From: Opitutaceae bacterium UBA2377
GTDB taxonomy: Bacteria; Verrucomicrobiota; Verrucomicrobiia; Opitutales; Opitutaceae
Assembly: GCA_002344205.1 (NCBI GenBank)
Contig: DDSZ01000011.1
Span: 2,119 to 38,359 of the forward strand
DNA length: 36,241 nt
Reading direction: 5' to 3'
Shown here: positions 1-7,265 of the stretch, one piece after another
Layout: each line of letters opens with the position of its first letter
How positions within the stretch are numbered: position 1 is the stretch's first letter
Notes under the pieces: model-generated
What the model was told of the DNA's origin: nothing
Database searches by the model: none
What the model saw: the letters and a program-made list of their open reading frames with translations, nothing else
Position numbers and translations under genes: made by a program

Positions 1-452
1 AAGCGCGGATGGAAGATGCGTTCGCGGAAGTGCAGCGTGCCGCTGCGGGCGCCGCCGTCCGCCAGTGCTTCGCCGCCGGCGATCATTTCCTGCAGAATAA
101 AAACGGCCTGCAACACGCCGCGCGGGGTGTTGCCCAACAGGTGCAGCACGCCGGCATGCACGAGGAGGGCAAAGGTGTCCCGGTCGTCCGCGGACCGCAG
201 GGCCTGCCACTTGGCCATGACGGCGGGCGCCGGTGGCTGCGGCAGTTCTTCCGGCCGGCCGAGGATGATTTCCTGTTCTTGGGTTTGATCGGCCAGCGCC
301 GTGGCCAGTTCCTCCAGCGCGGTGCACAACACCCGATGGTCCGTGGCTGCGGGAGGGGGCACCGCCGCGGGCGCGCCCCAACGTCCATGCCAGGCGAGCG
401 CGCCCGGGGCGGCGGGGTAAAGCGGTTGTAAACAGCAGGGTGAGGTGGGCAT
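1..452 (-). CDS. Unknown protein, C-terminus cut by window edge
   Basis: This reading frame is open from an ATG at 452 (complement) to the window edge, so only the first 150 residues are visible. The other frames here are rich in Arg, Pro and Cys and look like shadows. This one has normal composition: a Pro/Ala-rich start, an acidic helical stretch (LEELATALADQTQEQEIILG), then a hydrophobic helix-rich part around LLVHAGVLHLLGNTPRGVLQ. I do not recognise a family. No signal peptide or membrane segment is evident. No clear Shine-Dalgarno motif precedes the ATG, so an upstream start is possible. It is divergent from the secreted protein at 514, with about 60 bp between them that must hold both promoters. 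Confidence 0.55.
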   Translation of the reverse strand, partial: MPTSPCCLQPLYPAAPGALAWHGRWGAPAAVPPPAATDHRVLCTALEELATALADQTQEQEIILGRPEELPQPPAPAVMAKWQALRSADDRDTFALLVHAGVLHLLGNTPRGVLQAVFILQEMIAGGEALADGGARSGTLHFRERIFHPR

Positions 453-513
453 GGGCGGTCTGCCATTGGCAGCGCGGGCTTGCGATGGGACGGCTATCAG
501 ACATGGTGCAGGT

Positions 514-999
514 ATGAAATCCCGAATCCTCGCGGCCTTCTGCGTGCTCACTTTTAGCAGCGTCACGACTTGGGCGCGGGAGGAGGCCAAGCCGGCCGCC
601 CCGGCCAAGCCCTATGCGGCTCAGACCAAACCGGCGGACGCCCCGGCCGAGGCGAAGGCCGGCGCCAAGGCCGAGGACGAGATGGGCGTCATCCCGGGCG
701 TCACCCTCACGCGGGCCGACGGCACTTTCCTGGGACTTGAGGTCGTCAACGGCAATTTCAAGCTGACCTTCTACGACAAGAAGAAGAAACCCGCCCGGGC
801 CAACGTGGCCCGCGCTACCGCCCGTTGGAATGCCAACCAGAAGACCGGCCAGGATTTTACCGTGCTGAATCCCTCCGGGGACACCGCCTTGGTCGGCACC
901 AAGTTTGTGCGGCCGCCCTACAACTTCATCGTCTTTCTCGTGCTGCTCAACGAGGCCGGCGACGTGGTGGAAAATTACCAGGTCAACATGCGGCAGTAG
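514..999 (+). CDS. Small secreted protein of unknown function
   Basis: 161 residues from the ATG at 514. The frame is open further upstream, but this start gives a typical Sec signal peptide (MKSRILAAFCVLTFSSVTTWA, cleavage likely after residue 21) and is preceded by GCAGGT. After the signal comes an Ala/Lys/Pro-rich linker (residues about 25-60), as in many exported Gram-negative proteins, and then a compact domain of about 100 residues that looks beta-rich (GVTLTRADGTFLGLEVV, FKLTFYDKKKKPA, NFIVFLVLLNEAGDVVENYQV). There are no cysteines in the mature part and no catalytic motif that I recognise. It lies 60 bp before ribBA on the same strand but shows no functional link to it. It is probably periplasmic. 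Confidence 0.75.
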   Translation: MKSRILAAFCVLTFSSVTTWAREEAKPAAPAKPYAAQTKPADAPAEAKAGAKAEDEMGVIPGVTLTRADGTFLGLEVVNGNFKLTFYDKKKKPARANVARATARWNANQKTGQDFTVLNPSGDTALVGTKFVRPPYNFIVFLVLLNEAGDVVENYQVNMRQ

Positions 1000-1059
1000 G
1001 CCCGCTGCTGCCCGCGCGGGTGCGTTGACAGCCTCCGCGGCCCCCGCGAGCCTTCGCCC

Positions 1060-2157
1060 ATGTCCGCCACCGGCAGCCAGGTCTTTGATACCGTTGAGTC
1101 CGCGATCCAGGAAATCGCCGCGGGGCGCCTCGTGATCGTCACCGACGACGAGGCGCGCGAGAACGAGGGCGACCTCATCATGGCGGCTTCGAAGGCGACG
1201 CCCGAGACCGTCAACATGATGATCCGCTACTGCAGCGGCATCGTGTGCGTGCCCACGGTCGAGCACCAGCTCCGTCGCCTCGGTCTCGGCCCGATGGTGC
1301 AGCAGAACCGCGAGGTGCAGCGCACGGATTTCACCGTGAGCGTGGACGCCGCCGAGGGCATCACCACCGGCATCAGCGCCTACGACCGCGCGCGGACGAT
1401 CCGCATCCTCGCCGATCCCGCCGCGCAACCCGAGCAATTGGTGCAGCCCGGCCACGTGTTTCCGCTCCGCGCCCGTCCCGGCGGCGTGCTGGAGCGCGCC
1501 GGCCACACCGAGGCTGCGGTGGACCTAGCCATCCTTGCCGGGCAGCACCCGAGCGGCGTGCTGTGCGAGCTCGTCAACGACGACGGCTCCGTGCAGCGCC
1601 TGCCGGAGCTCATCGAGTTCAAAAAGCGTTTTGGCCTGCGCATGATCTCCATCGCGCAACTCATCGAATACCGCGCGAAGCGCGACCACCTCGTCGAACT
1701 GGTCTGCACGCAGCCCTTCGCCTCGGAATTTGGCGAATTCACCCTGCATGTTTTCCGCAGCAAGCTCGACAACCGCCACCACCTCGCGCTCGCGCTGGGC
1801 GCGCTCGGCGGCGAGCCCACGCTCGTGCGCGTGCACAGCGAGAATCTCCTTGGCGACGTCTTCCGCATGAAGGGACTCGGCACACACCACGCCCTCACCG
1901 CCTCGCTGGAGGCCGTGGCCCGGGCCGGCCGCGGCGTCGTGCTCTATATGGAGCACGCCAACGGCGGGGCCGACCTCATCGCCCGGCTGAACGGGAAGGC
2001 GGCCGATCTGCCCATGAGCTTCCGCGATTACGGCATCGGCGCACAGATTCTCGCCGCCCTCGGCCTCAGCAAGATCCGCCTGCTCTCCAACAGCACCCGC
2101 AAGGTCGTCGGCCTCGACGGCTACGGCCTGGAGATCGTCGAGCAGGTGCCCCTGTGA
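1060..2157 (+). CDS. ribBA: 3,4-dihydroxy-2-butanone 4-phosphate synthase fused to degenerate GTP cyclohydrolase II domain
   Basis: 365 residues; cytoplasmic riboflavin synthesis. The N-terminal domain (about 5-205) makes 3,4-dihydroxy-2-butanone 4-phosphate from ribulose 5-phosphate. It keeps the acidic loop DDEARENEGDLI (29-40), the GHTEAAVDL motif (148-156) and CELVNDDG (169-176), so RibB activity is expected. The C-terminal half (about 206-365) has the GTP cyclohydrolase II fold signature (VRVHSENLLGDVF at 257-269, RDYGIGAQIL near 322-331, GYGLEIVE near 354-361). It lacks the zinc cysteines that real enzymes carry in HSECLTGD and RCDCG: here the first is Asn262 and the second segment reads RMKGLGTHHAL. 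The second half is therefore probably not a working cyclohydrolase. It starts the run ribBA-ribH-nusB-ftsY. Confidence 0.93.
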   Translation: MSATGSQVFDTVESAIQEIAAGRLVIVTDDEARENEGDLIMAASKATPETVNMMIRYCSGIVCVPTVEHQLRRLGLGPMVQQNREVQRTDFTVSVDAAEGITTGISAYDRARTIRILADPAAQPEQLVQPGHVFPLRARPGGVLERAGHTEAAVDLAILAGQHPSGVLCELVNDDGSVQRLPELIEFKKRFGLRMISIAQLIEYRAKRDHLVELVCTQPFASEFGEFTLHVFRSKLDNRHHLALALGALGGEPTLVRVHSENLLGDVFRMKGLGTHHALTASLEAVARAGRGVVLYMEHANGGADLIARLNGKAADLPMSFRDYGIGAQILAALGLSKIRLLSNSTRKVVGLDGYGLEIVEQVPL

Positions 2158-2212
2158 GGGCCGCGGGATTCGGATTGCGGATTTCCGTCGAGCTGCCGCC
2201 AATAGACCCTTC

Positions 2213-2686
2213 ATGAGCCTGGATGCGCCCAATTCTCCGGTGGTGGACGGTGCCCGATTTTCCTTCGGGGTCGCCGCCGCGCGCTTCAATGCGGCGCTGG
2301 TGGACGGACTGCTGGCCTCGTTTCGCGCCACCTTGGAGCGGCACGGGGTCGCGTCCGCACGGATCGAGGTCGTCCGCGTGCCCGGTTCGCACGAGCTGCC
2401 CTACGCCATCCAGCGGCTGGCCGACACCGGCGAGCACGACTGCCTCGTCGCCCTCGGCGTGCTAATCGGCGGCGATACCAACCACCACGAGATGGTCGGC
2501 GCGAGCGTCTCGGCCGCATTCCAGGACATCACGATTCAGTCCCGCCTGCCGGTCATCAACGGCGTGATCGTGGCGGACACCCGCCCGCAGGCCGAGGCCC
2601 GCTGCACCGGCCCCATCAACCGCGGGGCCGAGTTTGCCCAGGCGGCATTGGAGATGGCCGCCCTCAAGAGGAGTTTTTCCGCATGA
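2213..2686 (+). CDS. ribH: 6,7-dimethyl-8-ribityllumazine synthase
   Basis: 157 residues, the usual length. The enzyme condenses 5-amino-6-ribitylaminouracil with dihydroxybutanone phosphate (the RibB product made by the gene 55 bp upstream) to the lumazine precursor of riboflavin. Family motifs are present: FSFGVAAARFN near the N-terminus (substrate-binding loop), VVRVPGSHELPYAI, ALGVLIGGDTNHHEMV with the catalytic His, and LPVINGVIVADTRPQAEARC. The ATG at 2213 is chosen because it gives the standard N-terminus. The stop overlaps the nusB start by 4 bp (ATGA), which implies translational coupling. Members often form 60-mer or pentamer shells, but the sequence does not show which form applies here. 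Confidence 0.95.
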   Translation: MSLDAPNSPVVDGARFSFGVAAARFNAALVDGLLASFRATLERHGVASARIEVVRVPGSHELPYAIQRLADTGEHDCLVALGVLIGGDTNHHEMVGASVSAAFQDITIQSRLPVINGVIVADTRPQAEARCTGPINRGAEFAQAALEMAALKRSFSA

Positions 2687-3126
2687 GCAAAGCCCAGTTC
2701 GCCCAACGCAAGGACGGTCGCGCCGCCGCCATGCAGTATCTCTATGCCTGGAGCCTCAACGCTCCGGCCAACCTCATGGAGGACCTGCGGCTGTTCTTCG
2801 AGAACCTTGAGCACCCGCGCGAGTATTACGCCTTCGGCGAGGAGCTGATCCACGGCGTCATCGCCAACGTGGCCGAAATCGACGCGCGCATCCGCGGGCT
2901 CGCGCACAACTGGGAGTTCGACCGCATCGCGCGCATCGACCTCGCCATCATGCGGCTGGCGATGTTCGAGATGATCTACCGCAAGGACATCCCGCCGGTC
3001 GTCTCCATCAACGAGGCCATCGATCTCTCGAAGCAGTTTTCCAACGCCGATGCCAAGCGCTTCATCAACGGTATCCTCGACCGCCTGAAAGACCAGCTCG
3101 GCCGCGACGCCCGCAAGGCGGAATGA
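2683..3126 (+). CDS. nusB: Transcription antitermination factor NusB
   Basis: 147 residues, all alpha. NusB binds boxA RNA with ribosomal protein S10 and supports rRNA antitermination. Recognisable features are the N-terminal RKDGRAAAMQYLYAW helix, the central FGEELIHGVIANVAEIDARI segment, the IARIDLAIMRLAMFEMIYR core, and PVVSINEAIDLSKQFSNADAKRFINGILDRL, which is the conserved NusB C-terminal signature. The start overlaps the end of ribH; the ribH-nusB pairing is common in bacteria. An 83 bp spacer with an imperfect palindrome separates it from ftsY. Confidence 0.95.
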   Translation: MSKAQFAQRKDGRAAAMQYLYAWSLNAPANLMEDLRLFFENLEHPREYYAFGEELIHGVIANVAEIDARIRGLAHNWEFDRIARIDLAIMRLAMFEMIYRKDIPPVVSINEAIDLSKQFSNADAKRFINGILDRLKDQLGRDARKAE

Positions 3127-3130
3127 TTTT

Positions 3131-3196
3131 CCGCGGATAGCGCTGATGATCGCGGATTATGGGTTGGTATATCCGGATTGATCCGCGTAATCCGCG
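3131..3196. repeat. Intergenic imperfect palindrome, CGCGGAT family (copy 1)
   Basis: The nusB-ftsY spacer holds CCGCGGATAGCGC on the left and, inverted, ATCCGCGTAATCCGCG on the right, so CGCGGAT units face each other across about 20 bp. The same CCGCGGATAGCGC string appears on the opposite strand of the copy at 7191-7254. A folded transcript could end or protect the nusB message. It is probably one of many copies in the genome. Confidence 0.65.
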
Positions 3197-3209
3197 TTAA
3201 AGTTTTCCC

Positions 3210-4130
3210 ATGCTCGGTTTTTTCAAAAAATTCAAAGACGGTCTCGCCAAGACGGTCTCCGCCATCGCGGCGAAGACCCACGGGCTCTTTGGCGGTCGCA
3301 AGATCGACCCCGCTTCGCTCGACGAACTGGAAGAGGCGCTCTACACCGCCGACTTCGGCGTCGAGACCACCGCGGAGATCCTCGCTGAGATCAAGCAAGC
3401 CTACGCCAAGGACAAGGCGCTGCAGGGTCGCCAGGCGGCCGAGATCGGCGCGGCGGTGCTCCGGCGCGTGCTCGCCGGATCCGAGGGTAAGCTCGAACCC
3501 GGCCCCGCCGCCCCCACCGTCATCGCTATGATCGGCGTCAACGGCTCGGGCAAGACCACCACCACCGCCAAGCTCGCCTGGCGGATGAAGCAGGAAGGCC
3601 GCAGCGTGACCCTCGCGGCCTGCGATACCTTCCGCGCCGCCGCGGTGGAGCAGTTGAAGACCTGGGCCACCCGGCTCGACCTCGACCTCGTCGCCAGCCA
3701 CACCGGTGCAGACGCCGCCGCCGTGGCCTACGATGCGTGGCAGGCGGCGAAAGCGCGCGGCCGCGACTACCTGATCGTGGATACCGCCGGCCGCCTGCAT
3801 ACCAAGGGCAATCTCATGGAGGAACTCGCGAAGATCCGCCGCGTGCTGCAGAAGCACGACCCCGCGGCCCCGCAGCACCGCTGGCTCGTCGTGGACGGCT
3901 CGCTCGGCAGCAACTCCATCGAGCAGGCCAAAGTGTTCCACCGGAGTTTCGGCCTCACCGGCCTCGTCGTCACCAAACTCGACGGCACCAGCCGCGGCGG
4001 CGCCATCGTGGGCATCTGGCGGGAACTGAAACTGCCGATCTACTTCATCGGCCTCGGCGAACAGCCCGAGGACCTCCAGCCCTTCAGCGCCGAAAGCTAC
4101 GCCAAGGCGGTGTTCGGGCTGGATGGGTGA
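3210..4130 (+). CDS. ftsY: Signal recognition particle receptor FtsY
   Basis: 306 residues, an SRP-family GTPase that docks SRP-ribosome complexes at the membrane. The N domain covers about 1-95. The G domain follows with GVNGSGKTTTTAKLA (P-loop), DTFRAAAVEQL, DTAGRLHTKGNLMEEL, the TKLDGTSRGGA guanine-specificity motif and the C-terminal FIGLGEQPEDLQPF. The protein is short because it lacks the long acidic A domain of the E. coli protein; NG-only forms are common outside Enterobacteria. The usual ATTGQN segment reads GSLGSN here, a mild departure. A basic, Phe/Lys-rich start (MLGFFKKFKDG) could form the membrane-binding helix. It ends the + strand housekeeping run, 116 bp before the convergent TonB receptor. 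Confidence 0.95.
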   Translation: MLGFFKKFKDGLAKTVSAIAAKTHGLFGGRKIDPASLDELEEALYTADFGVETTAEILAEIKQAYAKDKALQGRQAAEIGAAVLRRVLAGSEGKLEPGPAAPTVIAMIGVNGSGKTTTTAKLAWRMKQEGRSVTLAACDTFRAAAVEQLKTWATRLDLDLVASHTGADAAAVAYDAWQAAKARGRDYLIVDTAGRLHTKGNLMEELAKIRRVLQKHDPAAPQHRWLVVDGSLGSNSIEQAKVFHRSFGLTGLVVTKLDGTSRGGAIVGIWRELKLPIYFIGLGEQPEDLQPFSAESYAKAVFGLDG

Positions 4131-4169
4131 GGGAACGCTTCATTCGTTCGAGCGAGTGTTTGATTCTGA

Positions 4170-4240
4170 TTAACCACAAAGAACACAAAGTCTCGGAGCC
4201 AAGACAGCATCTATGTGTTCTTTGCGATCTTTGTGATTAA
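4170..4240. repeat. Inverted repeat TTAACCACAAAG...CTTTGTGATTAA between convergent genes
   Basis: Left arm TTAACCACAAAGAACACAAA (from 4170) faces a right arm that reads TTAATCACAAAGATCGCAAA on the other strand (from 4240), with about 25 bp between. It sits between the ends of ftsY and the TonB receptor gene and could act as a two-way terminator. It is far more AT-rich than its surroundings, which suggests a mobile or copied element. Confidence 0.7.
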
Positions 4241-4246
4241 TTCCTA

Positions 4247-6484
4247 TCAGAAGCTCAGGCGCACACCGGCGTTGACGCTGCGGCCGGCGAGCGGGGCGAC
4301 GTCCTTCAGCAGCGAGGTGTGCACCCGGGCCTCGGCGTCGCCGAGATTGGTGCCGCGGACGAAGAAATCCCACACGGTCCGGCCGGCGACGTGCCGGTAG
4401 GTGGCGTAGGCGCTGACGAGTTCGTAGCCGTCAGTCGGCAGTTCGTTGGGCGCCGTGCGGCGCTGGCCGGACACCCACTGCACTTCGCCGCCGAGCACCC
4501 AGGGGCCGTGGCTCCACACCAGGCCGGCCTTGGTGCGGGCGGGCGTGATGCGCGGCAGATGCTCGCCGTCGCCCCGGTTGCGGCCGCGCACGAAGTCGGC
4601 GCCCACGATCAGGTCGAGCTGATTGGCTCCGTCGCCGTGAAGGTGGAAGACGGCCTCCAGCTCGGCACCGTGGAAACGGGCGTCGCGCTGGACGAAACGG
4701 TAAACCGGCAGGCCGCCCTCCGCGTCGTGGTGATGGTCGTGGTCATCATGGTGATCGTCATGATCGTGGCCGCCGTGGAAGTGCCAGTGGTCGTGGTGCG
4801 GCACGGCGGTCTCGCCGGTCGGGACCTCGAAGATGAAGCCGTTGAAGCGGTTGGCGAAGACCGTGACCGCGCCGGTGACGAAGCCCGCGCGCTTGCGCAG
4901 GGTTACGTCGAGCGCCAGCGAGCGTTCGCGGCGGAGGGTGGGGTCGCCGATCTCGTAGGCGGCGGTCGCGGCGTGCGGACCGTCGGCATACAGCTCCTGC
5001 ACGTTGGGCGCGCGCTGGGTGCGGGCGAGCGAGGCGGCAAGGGTCCAGGTGTCGTCGAGTTTCCACACCAGACCGGTCGAGGCGCTCAGCGCGGTGTCGT
5101 CGCGCTGTGTGCCGGAGCCGTCGCGCAGGGCGAGATCCTGGGCTTCGACGCGCGCGCCGACCTGCCAGGTGAAGGGCGCCAGCTCGGCCTCCTCGAAGAC
5201 GAAGAGGGCGTTCGTGGTCGTGCGCGATGGTGGCACGAAGGCCTCGTCACCGAAGGCCTCGAAGTCGCTGCGGCCGCCCTGCCAGCCGATCGCGCCGGTA
5301 AAGACGCCGACGGGCTGGTGCAGCAGCTCCACGCGGCCGTCGTAACCGCGGTTGCGGAAGACGGTGCCGATCTCATCACCCTCGAACTCCGTGTGACGGT
5401 AGCGGGCGGTGCCGAGCTTGAAGCGCGCGCCGCGGAAGGCGCCGAAGGGCTCGGTGATCTCGCCCTGGAATTCCCAGCGGCGCTGGCGCAGGTCGATGGT
5501 CACGTCCTCGTCATGGTCTTCTTCGTGGTGATGATCGTCTTCATGATCGTGGTCATCGTGATCATCATGGCCATGAAGGTGCGCATGCACGCCGGCGGGA
5601 ATGCCATAACGGGAATCATGCACACTGTGGGAAAAGCCGAAGTAGCCCCGACGACCGATGAACGACAGGCCGAAGGCACCGCCCTCGTTGCGCAGGGCGG
5701 TGTTGGGAATCCGGCCGAAGACCGGCTCCTCTTCGTCGTGGTGATCGTCGTGATCATCATGGTCGTCATCGTGATCGTGATGATGATGGTCGTCTTCCAT
5801 CGCGCGGCGGCGGGCGCTTTCCGCAAAGCCGGGGATCTTCACGTCGGAGGCCCGGCGATGGTAGTAGTCGGCATGCCAGGCGATCGGGCCGGCGGCGCCT
5901 TCCAGCACGAGGCCGGCGGATTCCTCGCGATCGGCGGAGTTGCCGCGCACCTCCAGCCGGCCCTGCACCGGGGTGTCGGGGAGGCTGGTGTGGATGCGGT
6001 GGGTGATGACATTGACCACGCCGCCCACGGCATTGCCGCCGTAGAGGAGCGCGGCGGGACCGCGCACGACCTCGACGCGTTCGATCAGCAGGGGATCGAG
6101 CGACACGGCGTGGTCGGGACTGATGACGGAGGCGTCGGTCGTGCCGAGGCTGTTTTCCAGCACGCGGATGCGGTCGCCGGTGAGGCCGCGGATGACGGGC
6201 CGGCTCGCGCCGGGGCCGAAATAGCTGGAGCTCACGCCGGGCTGGCCGGCGAGGAGTTCGCCGAGCGTGGGCGCCATGCGGAGGTTGAGTTCGCGGCCGG
6301 CGAGCACACCCGTGGGCTGGGCGAGATCGGCCTGGCTGCGGGCGTAGGGCGAGGCGCTGATGACAAAGTTTTCCAGGGCCAGCGGCTCGTCATGGTCGTG
6401 CCGGTGATCCGGCGGCGGCTGGACTTGGGCCGCGGCGAGCGCGGCGGTGAGGACGTAAAGGGAGTGGGAGCGAAAAGGGTGCAT
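4247..6484 (-). CDS. TonB-dependent outer-membrane receptor with His/Asp-rich loops (ZnuD-like)
   Basis: 745 residues from the ATG at 6484. An upstream in-frame ATG at 6547 adds 21 residues that do not look like a signal, whereas MHPFRSHSLYVLTAALAAAQVQ does. A His/Asp segment (27-33) precedes the plug (about 38-165; RELNLRMAPTLGELLAGQPG, RPVIRGLTGDRIRVLEN, IERVEVVRGPAALLYGG), then a 22-strand-type barrel ending in Phe. Three loops are very rich in His and Asp: about residues 231-253, 300-327 and 563-590. Such loops are typical of zinc receptors of the ZnuD type, which feed metal to the periplasm using TonB energy. Zinc is the likeliest substrate; copper or nickel cannot be excluded. It is last in the metal region, downstream of a Cys/His-rich small membrane protein. 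I see no clear Zur site. Confidence 0.88.
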   Translation of the reverse strand: MHPFRSHSLYVLTAALAAAQVQPPPDHRHDHDEPLALENFVISASPYARSQADLAQPTGVLAGRELNLRMAPTLGELLAGQPGVSSSYFGPGASRPVIRGLTGDRIRVLENSLGTTDASVISPDHAVSLDPLLIERVEVVRGPAALLYGGNAVGGVVNVITHRIHTSLPDTPVQGRLEVRGNSADREESAGLVLEGAAGPIAWHADYYHRRASDVKIPGFAESARRRAMEDDHHHHDHDDDHDDHDDHHDEEEPVFGRIPNTALRNEGGAFGLSFIGRRGYFGFSHSVHDSRYGIPAGVHAHLHGHDDHDDHDHEDDHHHEEDHDEDVTIDLRQRRWEFQGEITEPFGAFRGARFKLGTARYRHTEFEGDEIGTVFRNRGYDGRVELLHQPVGVFTGAIGWQGGRSDFEAFGDEAFVPPSRTTTNALFVFEEAELAPFTWQVGARVEAQDLALRDGSGTQRDDTALSASTGLVWKLDDTWTLAASLARTQRAPNVQELYADGPHAATAAYEIGDPTLRRERSLALDVTLRKRAGFVTGAVTVFANRFNGFIFEVPTGETAVPHHDHWHFHGGHDHDDHHDDHDHHHDAEGGLPVYRFVQRDARFHGAELEAVFHLHGDGANQLDLIVGADFVRGRNRGDGEHLPRITPARTKAGLVWSHGPWVLGGEVQWVSGQRRTAPNELPTDGYELVSAYATYRHVAGRTVWDFFVRGTNLGDAEARVHTSLLKDVAPLAGRSVNAGVRLSF

Positions 6485-6548
6485 GTGGTTTGGCCTGACG
6501 AAAAATTGGAGACGCGCGGAGCAACGCGTGATGGACAAGGGCGGCATT

Positions 6549-6628
6549 GGTAGGGGCCGATCTCCGAGCGGCCCGCCTTCGCTTTTTGGGTTACGGTGGG
6601 CAGGCCCGCCCGGAGGTCAGGCCCTACC
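6549..6628. repeat. Intergenic palindrome, GGTAGGG family
   Basis: Left arm GGTAGGGGCCGATCTCCGAG (from 6549) faces a right arm whose complement begins GGTAGGGCCTGACCTCCGGG (from 6628). The arms are about 30 nt with a 20 nt loop. It lies between the TonB receptor and the small membrane protein gene, so it sits in the untranslated part of a possible joint transcript. Related GGTAGG-bounded palindromes are at 29731-29760 and 31521-31578. Confidence 0.7.
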
Positions 6629-6630
6629 GT

Positions 6631-6647
6631 GGCGGCTTTAAGCCGCC
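6631..6647. terminator. Perfect 7-bp hairpin GGCGGCT-TTA-AGCCGCC
   Basis: A perfect stem with a 3 nt loop next to the GGTAGGG palindrome, about 55 bp after the stop of the small membrane protein gene on the - strand. There is no U-tract, so it is only a possible terminator or processing stem and may be part of the repeat. Confidence 0.35.
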
Positions 6648-6701
6648 AAGCTGCGGCAGCCCCGGCACGCGGGCAGCGCGCGGGGAGCAATCACAGTTTC
6701 G

Positions 6702-7094
6702 TCAAACGGCCGGCGGGCCGCGTCCCGGCTGATGCAGGTAACGCGGGGCCGTCAGGAGTGTCTCCTCGACGGCGGCAAAAACGGTTTCGTGCCAGACGGC
6801 CGGGCTTGTGGCCGGCGCGATGGTCTCGACCGCGAAAGTGATGCCCTGGGCAAAAAGCACGACGGCGCAGAGGTGATCGGCGTCGGCGGTATCCCCGGCG
6901 GCATTCGGATCCACGCCGTGGTGGTGGCCGCAGCCGCAGCCGGTTGGGACCGGTTCATGCGCGTGGCCGTGCGCGAGATCGTGCAGGGCGGGATTCACCG
7001 CCATCAGCCCCAGCCCGAACACCAGCAATGCACCGCCCGTCGCCAGGATTTGGCGCAGGAGCGAGGCAAGGATGCGGGTGTGGGAAGGGCTCAC
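6702..7094 (-). CDS. Small membrane protein with CxC-HHH segment
   Basis: 130 residues from a GTG at 7094. It has a hydrophobic segment at about 14-33 (GGALLVFGLGLMAVNPALHD, a signal anchor or cleaved signal), then a metal-ligand-rich stretch: HDLAHGHAH, CGCGHHHG (about 53-60), and further on HLCAVVLFAQGITFAVE, a second hydrophobic stretch with a single Cys. The layout resembles small DUF2946-type proteins that accompany TonB receptors and copper genes, but I cannot assign a family with confidence. It is upstream of, and co-directional with, the His-loop receptor, with a 217 bp spacer occupied by palindromes. CATAAT about 20 bp before the start could be a -10 element; no good -35 was seen. 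A periplasmic metal-binding role is inference. Confidence 0.7.
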   Translation of the reverse strand: MSPSHTRILASLLRQILATGGALLVFGLGLMAVNPALHDLAHGHAHEPVPTGCGCGHHHGVDPNAAGDTADADHLCAVVLFAQGITFAVETIAPATSPAVWHETVFAAVEETLLTAPRYLHQPGRGPPAV

Positions 7095-7190
7095 GTGGTC
7101 TTGAAAGTCGGCATTATGGCAGAGTCGTCAAGGGGGGTGACCGGGAATAAATGTGGAACTCAGGAAATCAGGAAACGAGCCACAAACTTT

Positions 7191-7254
7191 CCCGCGGATG
7201 GCACGGATTCCACGAATGGGGAATCCATCCGCGTAGATCCGCGCTATCCGCGGG
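7191..7254. repeat. Intergenic palindrome, CGCGGAT family (copy 2)
   Basis: The sequence starts CCCGCGGATGGCACGGATTC and ends GATCCGCGCTATCCGCGGG, whose complement starts CCCGCGGATAGCGCGGATC. The CGCGGAT units are inverted around a short centre, as in the copy at 3131-3196. It lies just after the stop of the propeller gene that ends at 7266 on the - strand. Confidence 0.75.
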
Positions 7255-7265
7255 AGAAGACCGGA

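Noticed and set aside
1025..1053. TTGACA as a -35 element for ribBA
   Set aside because: The hexamer is perfect but no -10-like sequence follows at 16-18 nt.
1000..1059. FMN riboswitch upstream of ribBA
   Set aside because: Only 60 bp separate the genes, too short for the aptamer, and none of its conserved blocks are visible.
2168..2186. CGGATT direct repeat between ribBA and ribH as a dispersed element
   Set aside because: Two or three short imperfect units only; too little to separate from chance.
4319..6553. 744-codon open frame on the + strand opposite the His-loop TonB receptor
   Set aside because: Composition is Val/Gly/Ala/Glu-rich with strings of Val, Ile and Met opposite the His/Asp runs. 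It is the antisense shadow of a GC-rich gene with clear plug and barrel motifs.
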